50,000 bases of DNA from Chrysomallon squamiferum (lineage: Eukaryota > Mollusca > Gastropoda > Neomphalida > Peltospiridae). The stretch lies in assembly GCA_012295275.1 (NCBI GenBank), contig CM022675.1, positions 8,295,832 through 8,345,831 on the forward strand, given 5' to 3'. Below, piece by piece: positions 1-13,274 of this stretch. The notes beneath the pieces are model-generated. The model worked only from the letters and a program-made list of their open reading frames with translations, made no database searches and was not told the origin of the DNA. The position numbers and the translations under genes were made by a program. How positions within the stretch are numbered: position 1 is the first letter of the stretch; each line of letters starts with the position of its first letter.

Positions 1-140
1 TATCAAGCTCATCTTTTACCTCTCTGCCGAGGCTCCAAGGAAATCAAAGTTGTCTGTATTTCTGTTATTTCATTGTTTGGGCTGACATTTTATTTACTGC
101 AAAATATAACAATTAAATAATACCACTGTAACTAATTGTT

Positions 141-418
141 CGTAAATAAAATATTAAACATTTACCATTGACTAATAGAGGAACTGAGTCTTAGCTTCGA
201 ATTTTATTAAAATAACGGTCAAGAAATGTACTTATTATTTTGTCTTTTCACTTTTATTTTATCATATTATTCTAAAACATGAAATACAAATTGACCAAAC
301 CCTTCCCCACTCATACACAAACACGAACATTTAAATAGAATAATACCGATAAAAAGAAATTAACTGTTATATTTTTTTTTTTTTACACTAAGATATGTGA
401 TGTTTGCAAAACGAGATG
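141..418 (+). pseudogene. Scrambled relic of Hog exon 5 and intron 3/exon 4
   Basis: About 141-205 matches the acceptor region and first codons of Hog exon 5 (the words GAGTCTTAGCTTCGAATT and GGAACT survive, with an internal deletion). About 210-418 matches the end of intron 3 and the first bases of exon 4 (GATGTTTGCAAAACGAG). The order is reversed relative to the genes, exon 5 before exon 4, and nothing is open. The same relic lies upstream of gene C at 11553-11842, so it was copied together with the promoter region. It is non-coding debris now forming the distal 5' flank of gene A. Confidence 0.7.
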
Positions 419-492
419 GTAATCGCTTTGTAAAATGAAATGAAATTAAAGCATTTTATTGCTGTATCCAACACACGCACACACACGTATAC

Positions 493-523
<31 letters not shown>

Positions 524-529
524 AACATA

Positions 530-692
<163 letters not shown>

Positions 693-1029
693 GTTTTCAA
701 ATTATGGAGTCGTCAGTGCAATACAAATCTTTTATCTTTTTTGTCCCGAGTACATGTTTTTATCCTATAAAATAAACTTAATTTTACACTCAAAATTTTT
801 ACCTAGACAATCCTAATCCTAATAAGTACTTAGTAATTAACAGATAATGTAAATAAGAATCTAAAAATGTGCATTGAGAAGGTATAAGATCTAGGAATGT
901 TATATCTTCTTATTTTTGGCTATGGTTAAGGACCTTCATTTAATGTGTTCAGAATAGTTATGTTATGTATGCATATTAATAAAACATATTCAAATATATT
1001 ATCGATTTCTTCTTTAAACTGTTACGACT

Positions 1030-1084
1030 ATGCAAATGACTTCATATAATGCAAATAAGTTAAACCATTTCCAGTATATTTAAG
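1030..1084 (+). promoter_or_regulatory. Paired octamers and TATA-like core promoter of Hog gene A
   Basis: Two perfect ATGCAAAT octamers (1030-1037 and 1049-1056) start 19 bp apart. A TATATTTAAG element follows at 1075-1084, about 47 bp before the start codon. The same block recurs upstream of the other copies with the same 19-bp spacing. ATGCAAAT is the classical POU/Oct recognition sequence; use by a POU factor here is inference. Confidence 0.6.
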
Positions 1085-1130
1085 GCAAAAGGAGCGATTT
1101 AGGACAGGTAGAGTTTAAATGCGTGCGATC

Positions 1131-1884
1131 ATGAAATACTTTCTTTTGTGTCTCCTCCTTTTGAAACAACGATCTACAGGTAATGTCGTAATATTATTTT
1201 TGAATTTAAATTCAAAATATTAGAGATCTCTATCTCTGTATCTCACTACGTCAGTGTTTACCTCCCTTGGCTAAGTTTGTAAAGCTATTTATCTAGTCTC
1301 CACTGTTTTCCTCTGTCATCAACGCCTTTTACTGAGATATCTGAGGGAACATTTATATTACAGGTTCCAGTGAATACAGAACAGTCATTGCTTTTTGAAT
1401 ATCCTGACAATATAGAGTTTTGTTAACATCTTCCCAAACTAATATCTTAGAGTCATTGGAAAATGTTCTATTTCTAGAATGTTTCAAGCACATTGTGTTT
1501 GTGTCTGTATCTATATAATAAACTGTATATCGATGAAAAGTGCTAGGTGGGAACACTTGTAGGATCAATTCTGTTGCAACATTTCCCGTTTATTTACCAT
1601 AGTTTGAAGGTGTTCAGAAAAGACAGATTAATAACAAGAAAGGCGCTTTATACACTGTAACAGTTTGTTCAACCTTCGTTTAATCTCTGTTTTATTTTAT
1701 TTCGTTCTGTCTCTTTCATCTTCCTCTAATTGTTTTTTCGTAGATTTTCAGTACCTTGTATGTTTTTCTTCTATCTGTGCCCACCAACCCCCGGCTCTGA
1801 CTTCTGTCTTCTCCTCTCTCTGTCGCATCTCTGTATCTTCTGCTACCTTTCTTCCTCCTTTTTCCATCTTAATACATCCGTTTC

Positions 1885-1968
<84 letters not shown>

Positions 1969-4900
1969 TTAATTCCTCCTTCTCATCTCTATGTCTTTTG
2001 CTACGTTTTCCCCTTCTACTTCTTTTGTCTGGAAATACTTCGATGTCCTTCTGTCTACTTCTGTCTCTAGCCCTCAACCTTCCTCCTGCTATCAAACATG
2101 TTTCACTGAAAAACAAAAAAAAAATCTTTTGCTATTTCAGTAGATGCAGCCGTTTGTTCCTGCCCTTACACTTTCGAAAACGGTTGTACCTATCTAATGA
2201 CAAATACTGACTGCCCTTATCTTATCTGTAAAGATAAAGCTGGTCCGGGCAAAGATTGTTGTGGTTCCTGTTTCCATGGTGACAGTCTTGTTGAACTCGA
2301 AAACGGCTCGGCAATAAAAATGAAACATCTGACTGTAGGTCGAAAGGTTCTAACAGGTAAATTATTATAATTATTAATTTTGTGATTAACTATTAAAGTT
2401 AATTGTAAAGTCGCTGTGTAACCCTTGATTAAGTAACAAACACTGGTTGTCAGTGTATGGGTCAGAGAAACACCAGAAAAAAAAAAAAAAAAATAATAAA
2501 AATTAAAAAAAAAACATTGGCAAAACTAACCGACATCGCGAAATGATAAATACCAAATCTCAGGAGTCAGAGGGAATTCGAAAAGTCCAAATGCAGGAAC
2601 CAATAACAAAATTCACTACATGTTGACAATGAAGTCAAACACAGTTACAGATGTTACATTCTTTAACGAATTCATCACTGGAAATGACCGCAGATTTGTA
2701 ATGAACAAAATCAAGGTGAAGAAGACCAGGAAAGATACAAATAGTTAAATGAAGAAGAAACTACCAAAATAGGATCAAAGAAAATTTAAATAAACAGTTT
2801 TCCACAGAATCCTTTCGACACAATGCAAAATTGATATTCTTTGTCAAAATTTCGCAGGCATCATCCAAAAAAGAACTCAACAAACACAGCCACGAAAGAA
2901 TAATCAAAGATATCGTTACCCAAACCTGGCTTTGTGAAGAAACGACAAGCCATGGTAGGATATGAAACAAAAAATAAACAATAGAACATGAGAACATTAG
3001 AAAATTATACCACGAGATCATACCATTATCGATTACAGCATGAAAGAATCTGAGTAAAGTTTGAATATGCTATACCCACTGGCTATCACAGAATACATTG
3101 CAAGGTAGAGAGAGAGTTGTAATATTTATGTGTGATTAGAAAGACGTTACACTGAATGAAATCTTCTGGAAATTGGTAATGATTATTTAGTCTCCATTAA
3201 ATTTTTCTCTTTTTCAGGTTTTTCCGTTATTGCTGCTATTATTATTTTTGTGTGAGTATAAAACTGTTTCGTTAGTTGATAATATGCCATCTGGCCGAAG
3301 GACAATGCTAATGTCATGACACAGCTTTTATCAAATAATAGAAAATGTTACACACCTCCCGAATAAGTAACAAACACTGATTATATGCTAAACTCAAAGG
3401 AAAGACACAACATCCACATAATTCATATCTCGCAAAACAAATTTAAAACAAACTAAAAACCTACATTTCTCCAAGAGACAGGAAAGAAATTAAAACATGT
3501 CCCATTCTGCATCTTTATTGCTATTTTTTGTATCGACACAGTCCAGTCGGAAAATGAACACGATTTCACAGAAGAAGTTCAGACATGGATCAAAACGACA
3601 GATCACTTTTTTTGTATAAACCTCGGCATGTCTGAGAAAAATAAACGGCATTATTTTATTTTTTGTTTTTTCACAGGTTTCACAACAGACGCATATTTTC
3701 ATTTTTTCTCTGAATAATGAAGTGAATTCGGGAATTTCTATCCATTAGGTTTTAATATCTGATATGAACATTTTTGTTTCTTTGCAGACAAATTAGGTGT
3801 ATTTCAGAAGTTAAAATGAAACATTAACCCACTGGGTCGCTCTTTATAACTGATTATTATTTTATTAACCCAAACTGCCCCATGGTACTTTGGTTGACAC
3901 CGATCTGAAAACACACACTAAGGATTCGTGAGGTTCAAACCAAGAAAAGACAATGTTTTCTTCCCTCTATCATTTGTTTTCTAAATTACACTTCTCGACT
4001 TAGTTTTCACAAATGTCCCACAGATATTTTTTTGATCAGTGGCAAGTAGAACTCATATGAACGTCCGATGTCCATATTTAAACAGCTAAATGTAAACAAA
4101 CGTGAACGATTAACTTTTGTCAAATAATATCTGATGTCCAATGTGGTTTATGAAACAGATTTTGTTTCCACTTGAAACAGATTTTGTTTACTTGCTACAA
4201 ATTCTGAGTATGTTTCAGAAACTTACTTCTTTGAATTTTAGAATAAGTATAGATACTCCTTTCTTGTTCGCTGATAGGCTCTACGTACTGGTGTTTTTAA
4301 AACTTAACTCTTCCTAACCTGTTCATCATTTAGTGAATAGTTCGCTTGAACTGCTTTAGATTTCACGAGAAATCATTTGGCCACTTTAATTCTTTTGCGA
4401 CTGTCTCCATTTTCTACTCTATGCTGATGATACAATACTGTTAGCAGTATCACCGGATGATTTACAACATAATATTAATATTTTTGTCAATTACAGCCCA
4501 CTAAGGACGGTTAAAGTCAATAGAAAGAAAACTAAAATAACGATTTTCAATAAAGGACTATATATTTCAATTTGGTAGACAGATTATAAATATAGTAATG
4601 TTTGATAATGTTACATGGTTACATGATCAGTATCTACAAATATGGAAAAGTAAAATGGAAACATTTCGAAAGGCTATTAATTACGAAGGTTTTCAAAAAC
4701 GAATTGAAATTAGAAAATTATTTATCTGTATTGTCACAAAGGAACGGTAATGTCTTATATAAATTCAGAAACTCGAATATTAGACTTCCTACTGAAAATG
4801 GACAATGGTTTAGAAGACTGATAGAAAATAGAAAATGTCATATTTGTAATCTTGTCAAAATGAATATCATTATGTATTTGAATGTACTGATCCTATGTTA

Positions 4901-5267
4901 TTAAATGCGAGAAAAGGTAGACCAGATACATACAAGAGACATCCAAATATATCTGGATATAATAAATTGTTTAGTAGGAAATACATGTTTATATTTTAAA
5001 AGTTATGTTTATTAAGAGGAATTATATGTGAGAGAATCTGTCCTCAACGTTAAACTCCTACGAATTAATTTTTATTTTGTTATTATTTATCTTTAATACA
5101 TTCTTATCTGTACTGTCATCCTACGGTTTATGAGAATAAAGTCACTGTCATTGTCCATCAACATTTTATGGTCACCATCATATATCCAGGTTTCTGATTC
5201 TTTACAAAGCGTTTAGTTTACATTACTGAAATTAATGTTGCTAATCTAGTTGTCGCCATCGTAATCA

Positions 5268-5347
<80 letters not shown>

Positions 5348-5913
5348 TTGTTCCTAAATTTGTACTTGTTTTAATTACTGACATTCTTTCAGTTCAAAAT
5401 GGAAAACGGAAATTTACTGAAGTAAAAACTTTCATGAAACGAATACCTCTGACCAATGTCACCCATCGAACATTTACGACAGAAAAGGGAAATGACTTTT
5501 CTGTTACAGAGGATCATCTGATATTTATGTCCAACAACAACAAAACTGCTGATATGAGAGCTGAGTGAGTATTTTATTTTCCTAGCCTGTGTGGTTGTCA
5601 TTCTCAAATAACGTTCAAGAAATAAACTTACTGTTTTGTCTCTTCACTTTCATTTTATCACATTGTTCTAAAACAACAGATAAACTAACATATATAACTA
5701 ATACCTCCTAGTCTATTATACCAACCCAGATATATATATATATATATATATACATACGATAATACCGATAAAATGAAGTTAATTGATACATATTTTTTCA
5801 CACTAAGGTATGCGATGTTTGTAAAACGAGGTGATTATATTTTCTCCACACTGTCGTGTCCAAGTGGTCTTTGTCCAGAGCGAGTTGTTGATATTTCCTT
5901 TTCAGAAAAACCA

Positions 5914-5954
<41 letters not shown>

Positions 5955-6384
5955 TAATAACAATAACAATAACAATGTAGTACTAGTAGTAGATGTAGTA
6001 ACAGCAGCAATTTTAATAATAATAGAAAAAATTATAGTAATAATAAAAATGGAATTGATAACATTATTGACAATAATATTAACACAAATGGAAATAATCA
6101 TTAATTCCAGTGAGTTTTATATGGTAAAATAAAATATTTAATATTTTGTTCCAGGTTTGTACGCACCACTCACTGATACAGGAACTCTTGTTGTGGATGG
6201 AGTCTTAGCTTCCAATTACGTTTACTTTGATCACGAATTGGCACATTACTCTATGATTCTGTTCCGGTGGTTTCCTTGGTTACTGAGACCGTGGGAACAA
6301 GACGGATGGAGTCCCATTTTCAAATTCTTGATCTCCATCTCTGAAACGGTATTACCTTTCAGTGTGTTCCCAGAACATACCTAA
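1131..6384 (+). CDS. Hog-domain secreted protein, gene A (five exons, 257 aa)
   Basis: Exons 1131-1179, 2141-2356, 5393-5564, 5808-5914 and 6155-6384 join in phase with GT/AG borders. Residues 1-16 ([16 protein letters not shown]) are a signal peptide. Residues 17-59 are a cysteine-rich segment ending DCCGS. Cys60 opens a Hint domain (CFHGDS). The Hint B-block motif is VTEDH, with Thr127 and His130 matching the Thr-x-x-His of Hedgehog. Exon 5 encodes the conserved [17 protein letters not shown] strand followed by a hydrophobic, Trp-rich tail. In Hedgehog this domain cleaves before the Cys and esterifies the N-terminal part to cholesterol. Here Lys104 stands where the sterol-activating Asp sits and Asn replaces the Cys of LASCYA, so chemistry and adduct are uncertain. 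An in-frame ATG at 1119 would add four residues; 1131 matches the paralogues. Intron 2 holds two LINE relics. Cell of expression and target are unknown. Confidence 0.82.
1888..1965. repeat. (CT)n tract in intron 1 of gene A
   Basis: A pure CT run of about 78 bp in a wider pyrimidine-rich stretch, ending about 175 bp before the exon 2 acceptor. Gene C has the equivalent at 13156-13273 and pseudogene B has it inverted at 9725-9829. Confidence 0.95.
2560..3060 (+). mobile_element. Decayed LINE fragment (end of endonuclease domain)
   Basis: The + strand conceptually reads [20 protein letters not shown] around 2650-2705. This resembles the SDHR-type end of apurinic endonuclease domains in RTE-like non-LTR retrotransposons. 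Lysine-rich sequence with several stops follows. No intact frame remains. Gene C has no equivalent at this place in intron 2, so the fragment was probably inserted in A after A and C separated, or lost from C. Confidence 0.55.
4383..4985 (+). mobile_element. Decayed LINE reverse-transcriptase fragment in intron 2 of gene A
   Basis: Around 4409-4500 the + strand reads [18 protein letters not shown], with the reverse-transcriptase catalytic YADD at 4420-4431. A Lys-rich stretch ([13 protein letters not shown]) follows. About 4600-4960 encodes the C-terminal part, with a CHIC...FECTDP cysteine pattern typical of non-LTR elements. Frameshifts and stops interrupt it and no upstream domains are visible, so it is a dead, 5'-truncated copy. 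Homologous pieces occur in intron 2 of C and D, so insertion predates those duplications. Confidence 0.75.
5269..5346. repeat. (ATT)n microsatellite before exon 3 of gene A
   Basis: A near-perfect ATT run of about 78 bp lying about 45 bp upstream of the exon 3 acceptor. Every Hog copy has a tract at this place: 15504-15594 in C, 20153-20242 in D, 9176-9336 in B, 29030-29100 in E and 31283-31322 in F. Confidence 0.95.
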
Positions 6385-7040
6385 CAGATTTTTCTCCTTA
6401 TGTATTATTTATTTATTTATTTATTGTTTCCCGATTTCTTTGTGTTGCGAATAATTACTGAAGATAATAAAAAGAACTAAACGCTGATATTTATGACTTT
6501 CTATGACTTTTAATAATTAGTTAAATGAAGATACTGAAATCACGGAAAGATAACGGATGCAATCCTATAAGGAACTATATTCATTTTGCATTTATCTGAT
6601 TTGGTGCTTTTTTGTTTTACAATAATATTAATAATAATAAGAAGAAGAAGAAGAAGAAGAAGAAGAACAACAACAACAACAACAACAAAAAGAAGAAGAA
6701 AGTAGAAAATGATGATGAATTACAATTGAAATCATATTATAAATCGATGAATTTTGTCAGTTTCATATTTGAAGGTAGAATGTAACAGATTAATAAAAAT
6801 AAAAACAAACAACATGGACATAATGCAGATCAAGATCTAAATTGAAATTTGTTTCATATCAAACTCTATTTTTTGCTATTTCTAGTAACTTTTGTTCTTG
6901 ATTATGGCCGCTGTTTCTTCAATTCCCATCGTTTATAAGCTCGTTTCAGATAAGTTTTTGACATGACTTTTACGTAATAGTCTGAATTTAATTCCAGTGA
7001 GTTTCATATAATGAAATAAAATATTAAATATTTCTCACAG

Positions 7041-7378
7041 GGCTGTACGTACCACTCACTGATTCAGGAACTCTTATTGTGGATGGAGTCTTAGCTTCGA
7101 ATTACGTTTACTTTGATCACGAATTGGCACATTATTTGATGATTCCATTCCGGTGGTTTCCTTGGTTACTGAGACCGTGGGAACAAGACGGATGGCGTCC
7201 CATTTTAAAATTCTTGGCGTCCTTATCTGAAACGTTAGAATCTTTCATTCATTCTCTTCCCAAAACGTTCCTAACGGATTTTTTCCATTATTTATTTATA
7301 TTTTTATTTATTTATCTTGTGTTGTTTCCCGATTTGTTTCTGTTGCGAATAATTATTGAAAGTAATAAAAATAACTAA
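7041..7378 (+). CDS. Candidate alternative terminal exon 5B of gene A
   Basis: A second copy of Hog exon 5 lies about 660 bp beyond the first. It has its own CACAG acceptor and the same phase, and is open to a stop at 7376-7378 (112 codons). The conserved part matches 5A with substitutions (YVPLTDSGTLIVDG). After SLSETLE it continues into a longer hydrophobic tail of Phe, Leu and Ile instead of stopping where 5A does. Exon 4 could splice to it as readily as to 5A. Gene D has an equivalent at 18065-18372. Whether it is used, or is a duplicate drifting to pseudogene, cannot be told from sequence. Confidence 0.55.
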
Positions 7379-7552
7379 TCTCAGATATTTACGGCTTTTA
7401 ATAATTAGTTAAATGAAGATACTGAAATCTTTATATGTATATTTCACTCAATCGCACTATTTGTAAATTATTATCGATGTTTTAAGATTCTCCGAATATA
7501 TAAGTTTGCAAGGTAATATATGTTTCCTATATAATTAATTATATATAGATGT

Positions 7553-7555
<3 letters not shown>

Positions 7556-7592
<37 letters not shown>
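7556..7592. repeat. (TG)n microsatellite between exons 5B and 5C
   Basis: A TG run in the 3' flank, followed by the marker CATAACCAGAAGTCTGCTG. Counterparts lie at about 17860-17880 (inverted), 23838-23860 and 30981-31066. The last became fused to the broken exon 3 of pseudogene F. Confidence 0.9.
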
Positions 7593-7593
<1 letters not shown>

Positions 7594-7849
7594 ATAACCA
7601 GAAGTCTGCTGATAACTCATTTGTCAAACTATGATAACTTATCACTCACTACCTGCACCAATGGAGTTTTTGTTGTTATAAGTCATATGTAATATAAATG
7701 TTCGTATAAGCACAATCAAATAGTATTCTATGCTTAACACGGTTTGATAATAAGATGGTTTATTAAAATTCATTCAGATCTTTTGACACCTCTTAATTTT
7801 GACTGAATGAGTACCGCATGAAACCGTCTACTTGTGTTTGTTTTGCTAG

Positions 7850-8022
7850 GTTTTTATGAAAGGATTTCTTGGCTTAGCAATCTAGAAATGGATAGTTTTG
7901 TTTTCTTCGTCTTCAACTTGAAAATTATTACATTGATCTTAAGAATAGTTGAACTGTTCTGCGAGACAGTAAAGAAAAACGTCAAAGGACTTGTTGATAA
8001 ATCCTCAGAGTGTTCATTATGA
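7850..8022 (+). CDS. Candidate alternative terminal exon 5C of gene A
   Basis: A TTTTGCTAG acceptor opens a frame in the same phase as exon 5, running 57 codons to a stop at 8020-8022. An AATAAA run follows at about 8036. The peptide begins FYERISWLSN, has a hydrophobic centre (FVFFVFNLKIITLILRIVEL) and ends in a basic, polar stretch. It is not similar to Hint. It also stays open in D (17413-17609) but is broken by a stop at 24114-24280. Joined to exon 4 it would replace the last Hint segment by a membrane-like helix. An unrelated co-duplicated exon is the alternative. Confidence 0.45.
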
Positions 8023-8559
8023 ACAGAACCAAGGACAATAAATAAATAAATGAAATGAAATGGAAATGAAAGTCAACAGAATTCATGCGGTATTTTTATT
8101 TTCGATAATCAGGAATTTTTCATTTTACATACTTATTTATTTAAAAAGTTAATAATTGAAGTTGCAAGTGATATTTAACAAAACAAATTAATTGTTATGT
8201 TTCAAGGATTTAAGATAGAAGGTTTGTACTAAAAAGAACATAGTATGTACTTAAATGTCACACATGAAAAACGAATCGAAGTAAAAAGGATAACAAAGAA
8301 TAAAAAAAAATAAGATTCTGTGATGCAGGTGCTGACAAGTTATCGTGTTTACACAAATGACACAAGTTACTAGAAATAGTAAAACACAGAGTTTGATATG
8401 AAAGAAATATCTGCATTATGTCCATGTTGTTTGTTTTTATATTTATTAATCTACCTTCAAATATGAAACTGACAAAATTCATCGATTTATAATTTGCTTT
8501 CAATTGTAAATCATCATCATTTTCTTTCTTCTTCTTCTTCTTCTTCTTCTCATTATTAC

Positions 8560-8614
<55 letters not shown>

Positions 8615-9175
8615 TGGTTTTTGAGAAAAGGAAATATCAACAACTCGCTCTGGACAAAGACCACTTGGACACGACAGTGTGGACAAAATATAATCACCTC
8701 GTTTTACCAACATCGCGTACCTGAGTGTGAAAAAAATATGTATCAGTTAACTTCATTTTATCGGTATTATCGTATATATATATATATATATATCTGGGTT
8801 GGTATATCAGACTGTTAGGTATTACTTATATATGTTAGTTTATCTGCAGTTTTGAAAAAATGTGATAAAATGAAATTGAAGAGACAAAACAGTAAATTGA
8901 TTTCTTGAACGTTATTTGTGAATCACAACCACACAGGCAAGGAAAACAAAATACTCACTCAGCTCTCATGTCAGCAGTTTTGTTGTTGTTGGACATAAAT
9001 ATCAGATGGTCCTCTGTAACAGAAAAGTCATTTCCCTTTTCTGTCGTAAATGTTCGATGGGTGACATTGGTCAGGGGTATTCGTTTCAAGAAAGTTTTTA
9101 CTTCAGTAAATGTCCGTTTTCCATTCTCCACTAAAAGAATATCAATGATTTAACCAAGAACAAATTTAGGAACAA

Positions 9176-9232
<57 letters not shown>

Positions 9233-9234
9233 TT

Positions 9235-9279
<45 letters not shown>

Positions 9280-9280
9280 A

Positions 9281-9336
<56 letters not shown>
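9176..9336. repeat. (AAT)n-(ATT)n inverted microsatellite
   Basis: About 75 bp of AAT units is followed by about 85 bp of ATT units, a simple-sequence inverted repeat able to fold into a long AT hairpin or cruciform. It sits in intron 2 of pseudogene B, where other copies carry a tract of one polarity only. Confidence 0.9.
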
Positions 9337-9337
<1 letters not shown>

Positions 9338-9720
9338 AATGAAAACAATGATGATTATGATGGCGAGAACTAAACTGACAATATTAATTTCAGAAATGTA
9401 AACTAAACGCATTGTAAAGAATCAGAAACCTGGATATATGATGGTGACCATAAAATGTTGATGGACAATGACAGTGAGTTTATTCTCATAAACCGTAGGA
9501 TGACAGTACAGATAAGAATGTATTACAGATAAATAATAACAAAATCAAAATTAATGCGTAGGAGTTTAACGTTGAGGACAGATTCTCTCAAATATAGTTC
9601 TTGTTAATAAACCTAACTTTTTTAATATAAACCTATTTTTGCTACTAAACAATTTATTATATCAAAATATATTTAGATGTGTCTTGTAAAGGAGGAAGAA
9701 AGGTAGCAGAAGATACAGAT

Positions 9721-9832
<112 letters not shown>

Positions 9833-10502
9833 TCAGAGCCGGGGGTTGGTGGGCACAGATAGAAGAAAAACATACAAAGTACTGAAAATCTACGAAAAAC
9901 AAAAATTAGAGGAAGATGAAAGAGACAGAAAAATAAAATAAAACAGAGATTAAACGAAGGTTGAACAAATTGTTACAGTGTATAAAGCGCCTTTCTTATT
10001 AATCTGTCTTTTCTGAACACCTTCAAACTATGGTAAATAAACGGGAAATGTTGCAACAGAATTCGTCCTACAAGTGTTCCCACCTAGCACTTTTTATCGA
10101 TGTACAGTTTATTATATAGATACAGACACAAACACAATGTGCTTGAAACATCCTAGAAATAGAACACGTTTTCCAATGACTCTAAGATATTAGTTCAGGA
10201 AGATGTTAACAAAACTCTATATTGTTAGAATATTCAAAAAGCAATGAGTGTTCTGTATTCACTGGAACCTGTAGTATAATGGTTCCCTCCAGTTATCTCA
10301 ACAACAGGCGTTGACGACAGAGGAAAGCGGTGGAGACTAGATAAATAGCTTTACATTCTTAGCCAAGGGAGGTAAACACTGACGTAGTGAGATACAGAGA
10401 TAGAGATCTCTAATATTTTGAATTTAAATTTAAAAATAATATTACGACATTACCTGTAGATCGTTGTGTGAAAGGTAGGAGACACAAAACAAAGTATTTC
10501 AT

Positions 10503-12481
<1,979 letters not shown>

Positions 12482-13217
12482 ATGAAATACTTTCTTTTGT
12501 GTCTCCTCCTTTTGAAACAACGATCTACAGGTAATGTCGTAATATTATTTTTGAATTTACTCTTCAAAATATTAGAGATCTCTATCTCTGTATCTCACTA
12601 CGTCCGTGTGTACCCCCTGGGCTAAATTTGTATAGTTATTCATGTAGTCTCCCATGTTTTCCTCTGTCATCAACGCCTTTTATTCGAGATATCTGGAGGG
12701 AACCATTATACTACAGGTTCCAGTGAATACAGAACACTCATTGCTTTCTGAATATCCTGACAATATAGAGTTTTGTTAACATCTTCCTGAACTATTATCT
12801 TAGAGTCGCTGGAAAACGTGTTCTATTTCTAGAATGTTCCAAGCACATTGTGTTTGTGTCTGTACCTATATAATAAACTGTACATCGATGAAAAGTGCTA
12901 GGTGGGAACACTTGTAGGATCAATTCTGTTGCAACATTTCCCGTTTATTTACCATAGTTTGAAGGTGTCCAGAAAAGACAGATTAATAAGAAAGGCGTTT
13001 TATACACTGTAACAATTTGTTCAACCTTCGTTTAATCTCTGTTTTAGTTTATTTTTCTGTCTCTTTCATCTTCCTCTAATTTTTTGTTTTCGTAGATTTT
13101 CAGTACCTTGTATGTTTTTCTTCTATCTGTGCCCACCAACCCCCGGCTCTGACTCCTCTCCTCTCTCTCTCTCTCTCTCTCCTCCTCTCTCTGTCGCATC
13201 TCTGTATCTTCTGCTAC

Positions 13218-13274
<57 letters not shown>

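Noticed and set aside
1119-1130. Upstream in-frame ATG adding MRAI to gene A
   Set aside because: The other copies start at MKYF and lack this codon; the longer form would weaken the signal peptide start.
3785-3850. Possible remnant of a D-type exon 2 in intron 2 of gene A (TTCAGAAGTTAAAATGAAAC)
   Set aside because: Only about 22 bases match before similarity fades; too short to call, although gene C has a clear one at the equivalent place.
4602-4904. 100-aa frame (and its counterpart at 14939-15139) as a small gene
   Set aside because: It lies in the C-terminal part of a decayed LINE, with frameshifts on both sides.
5798-6132. Frames of Asn, Ile, Tyr or Leu runs around the AAT tracts, here and at 8494-8724, 19314-19674 and 26478-26810
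   Set aside because: They are repeat read-through around true exon 4; splice borders at the exon edges explain the conserved part.
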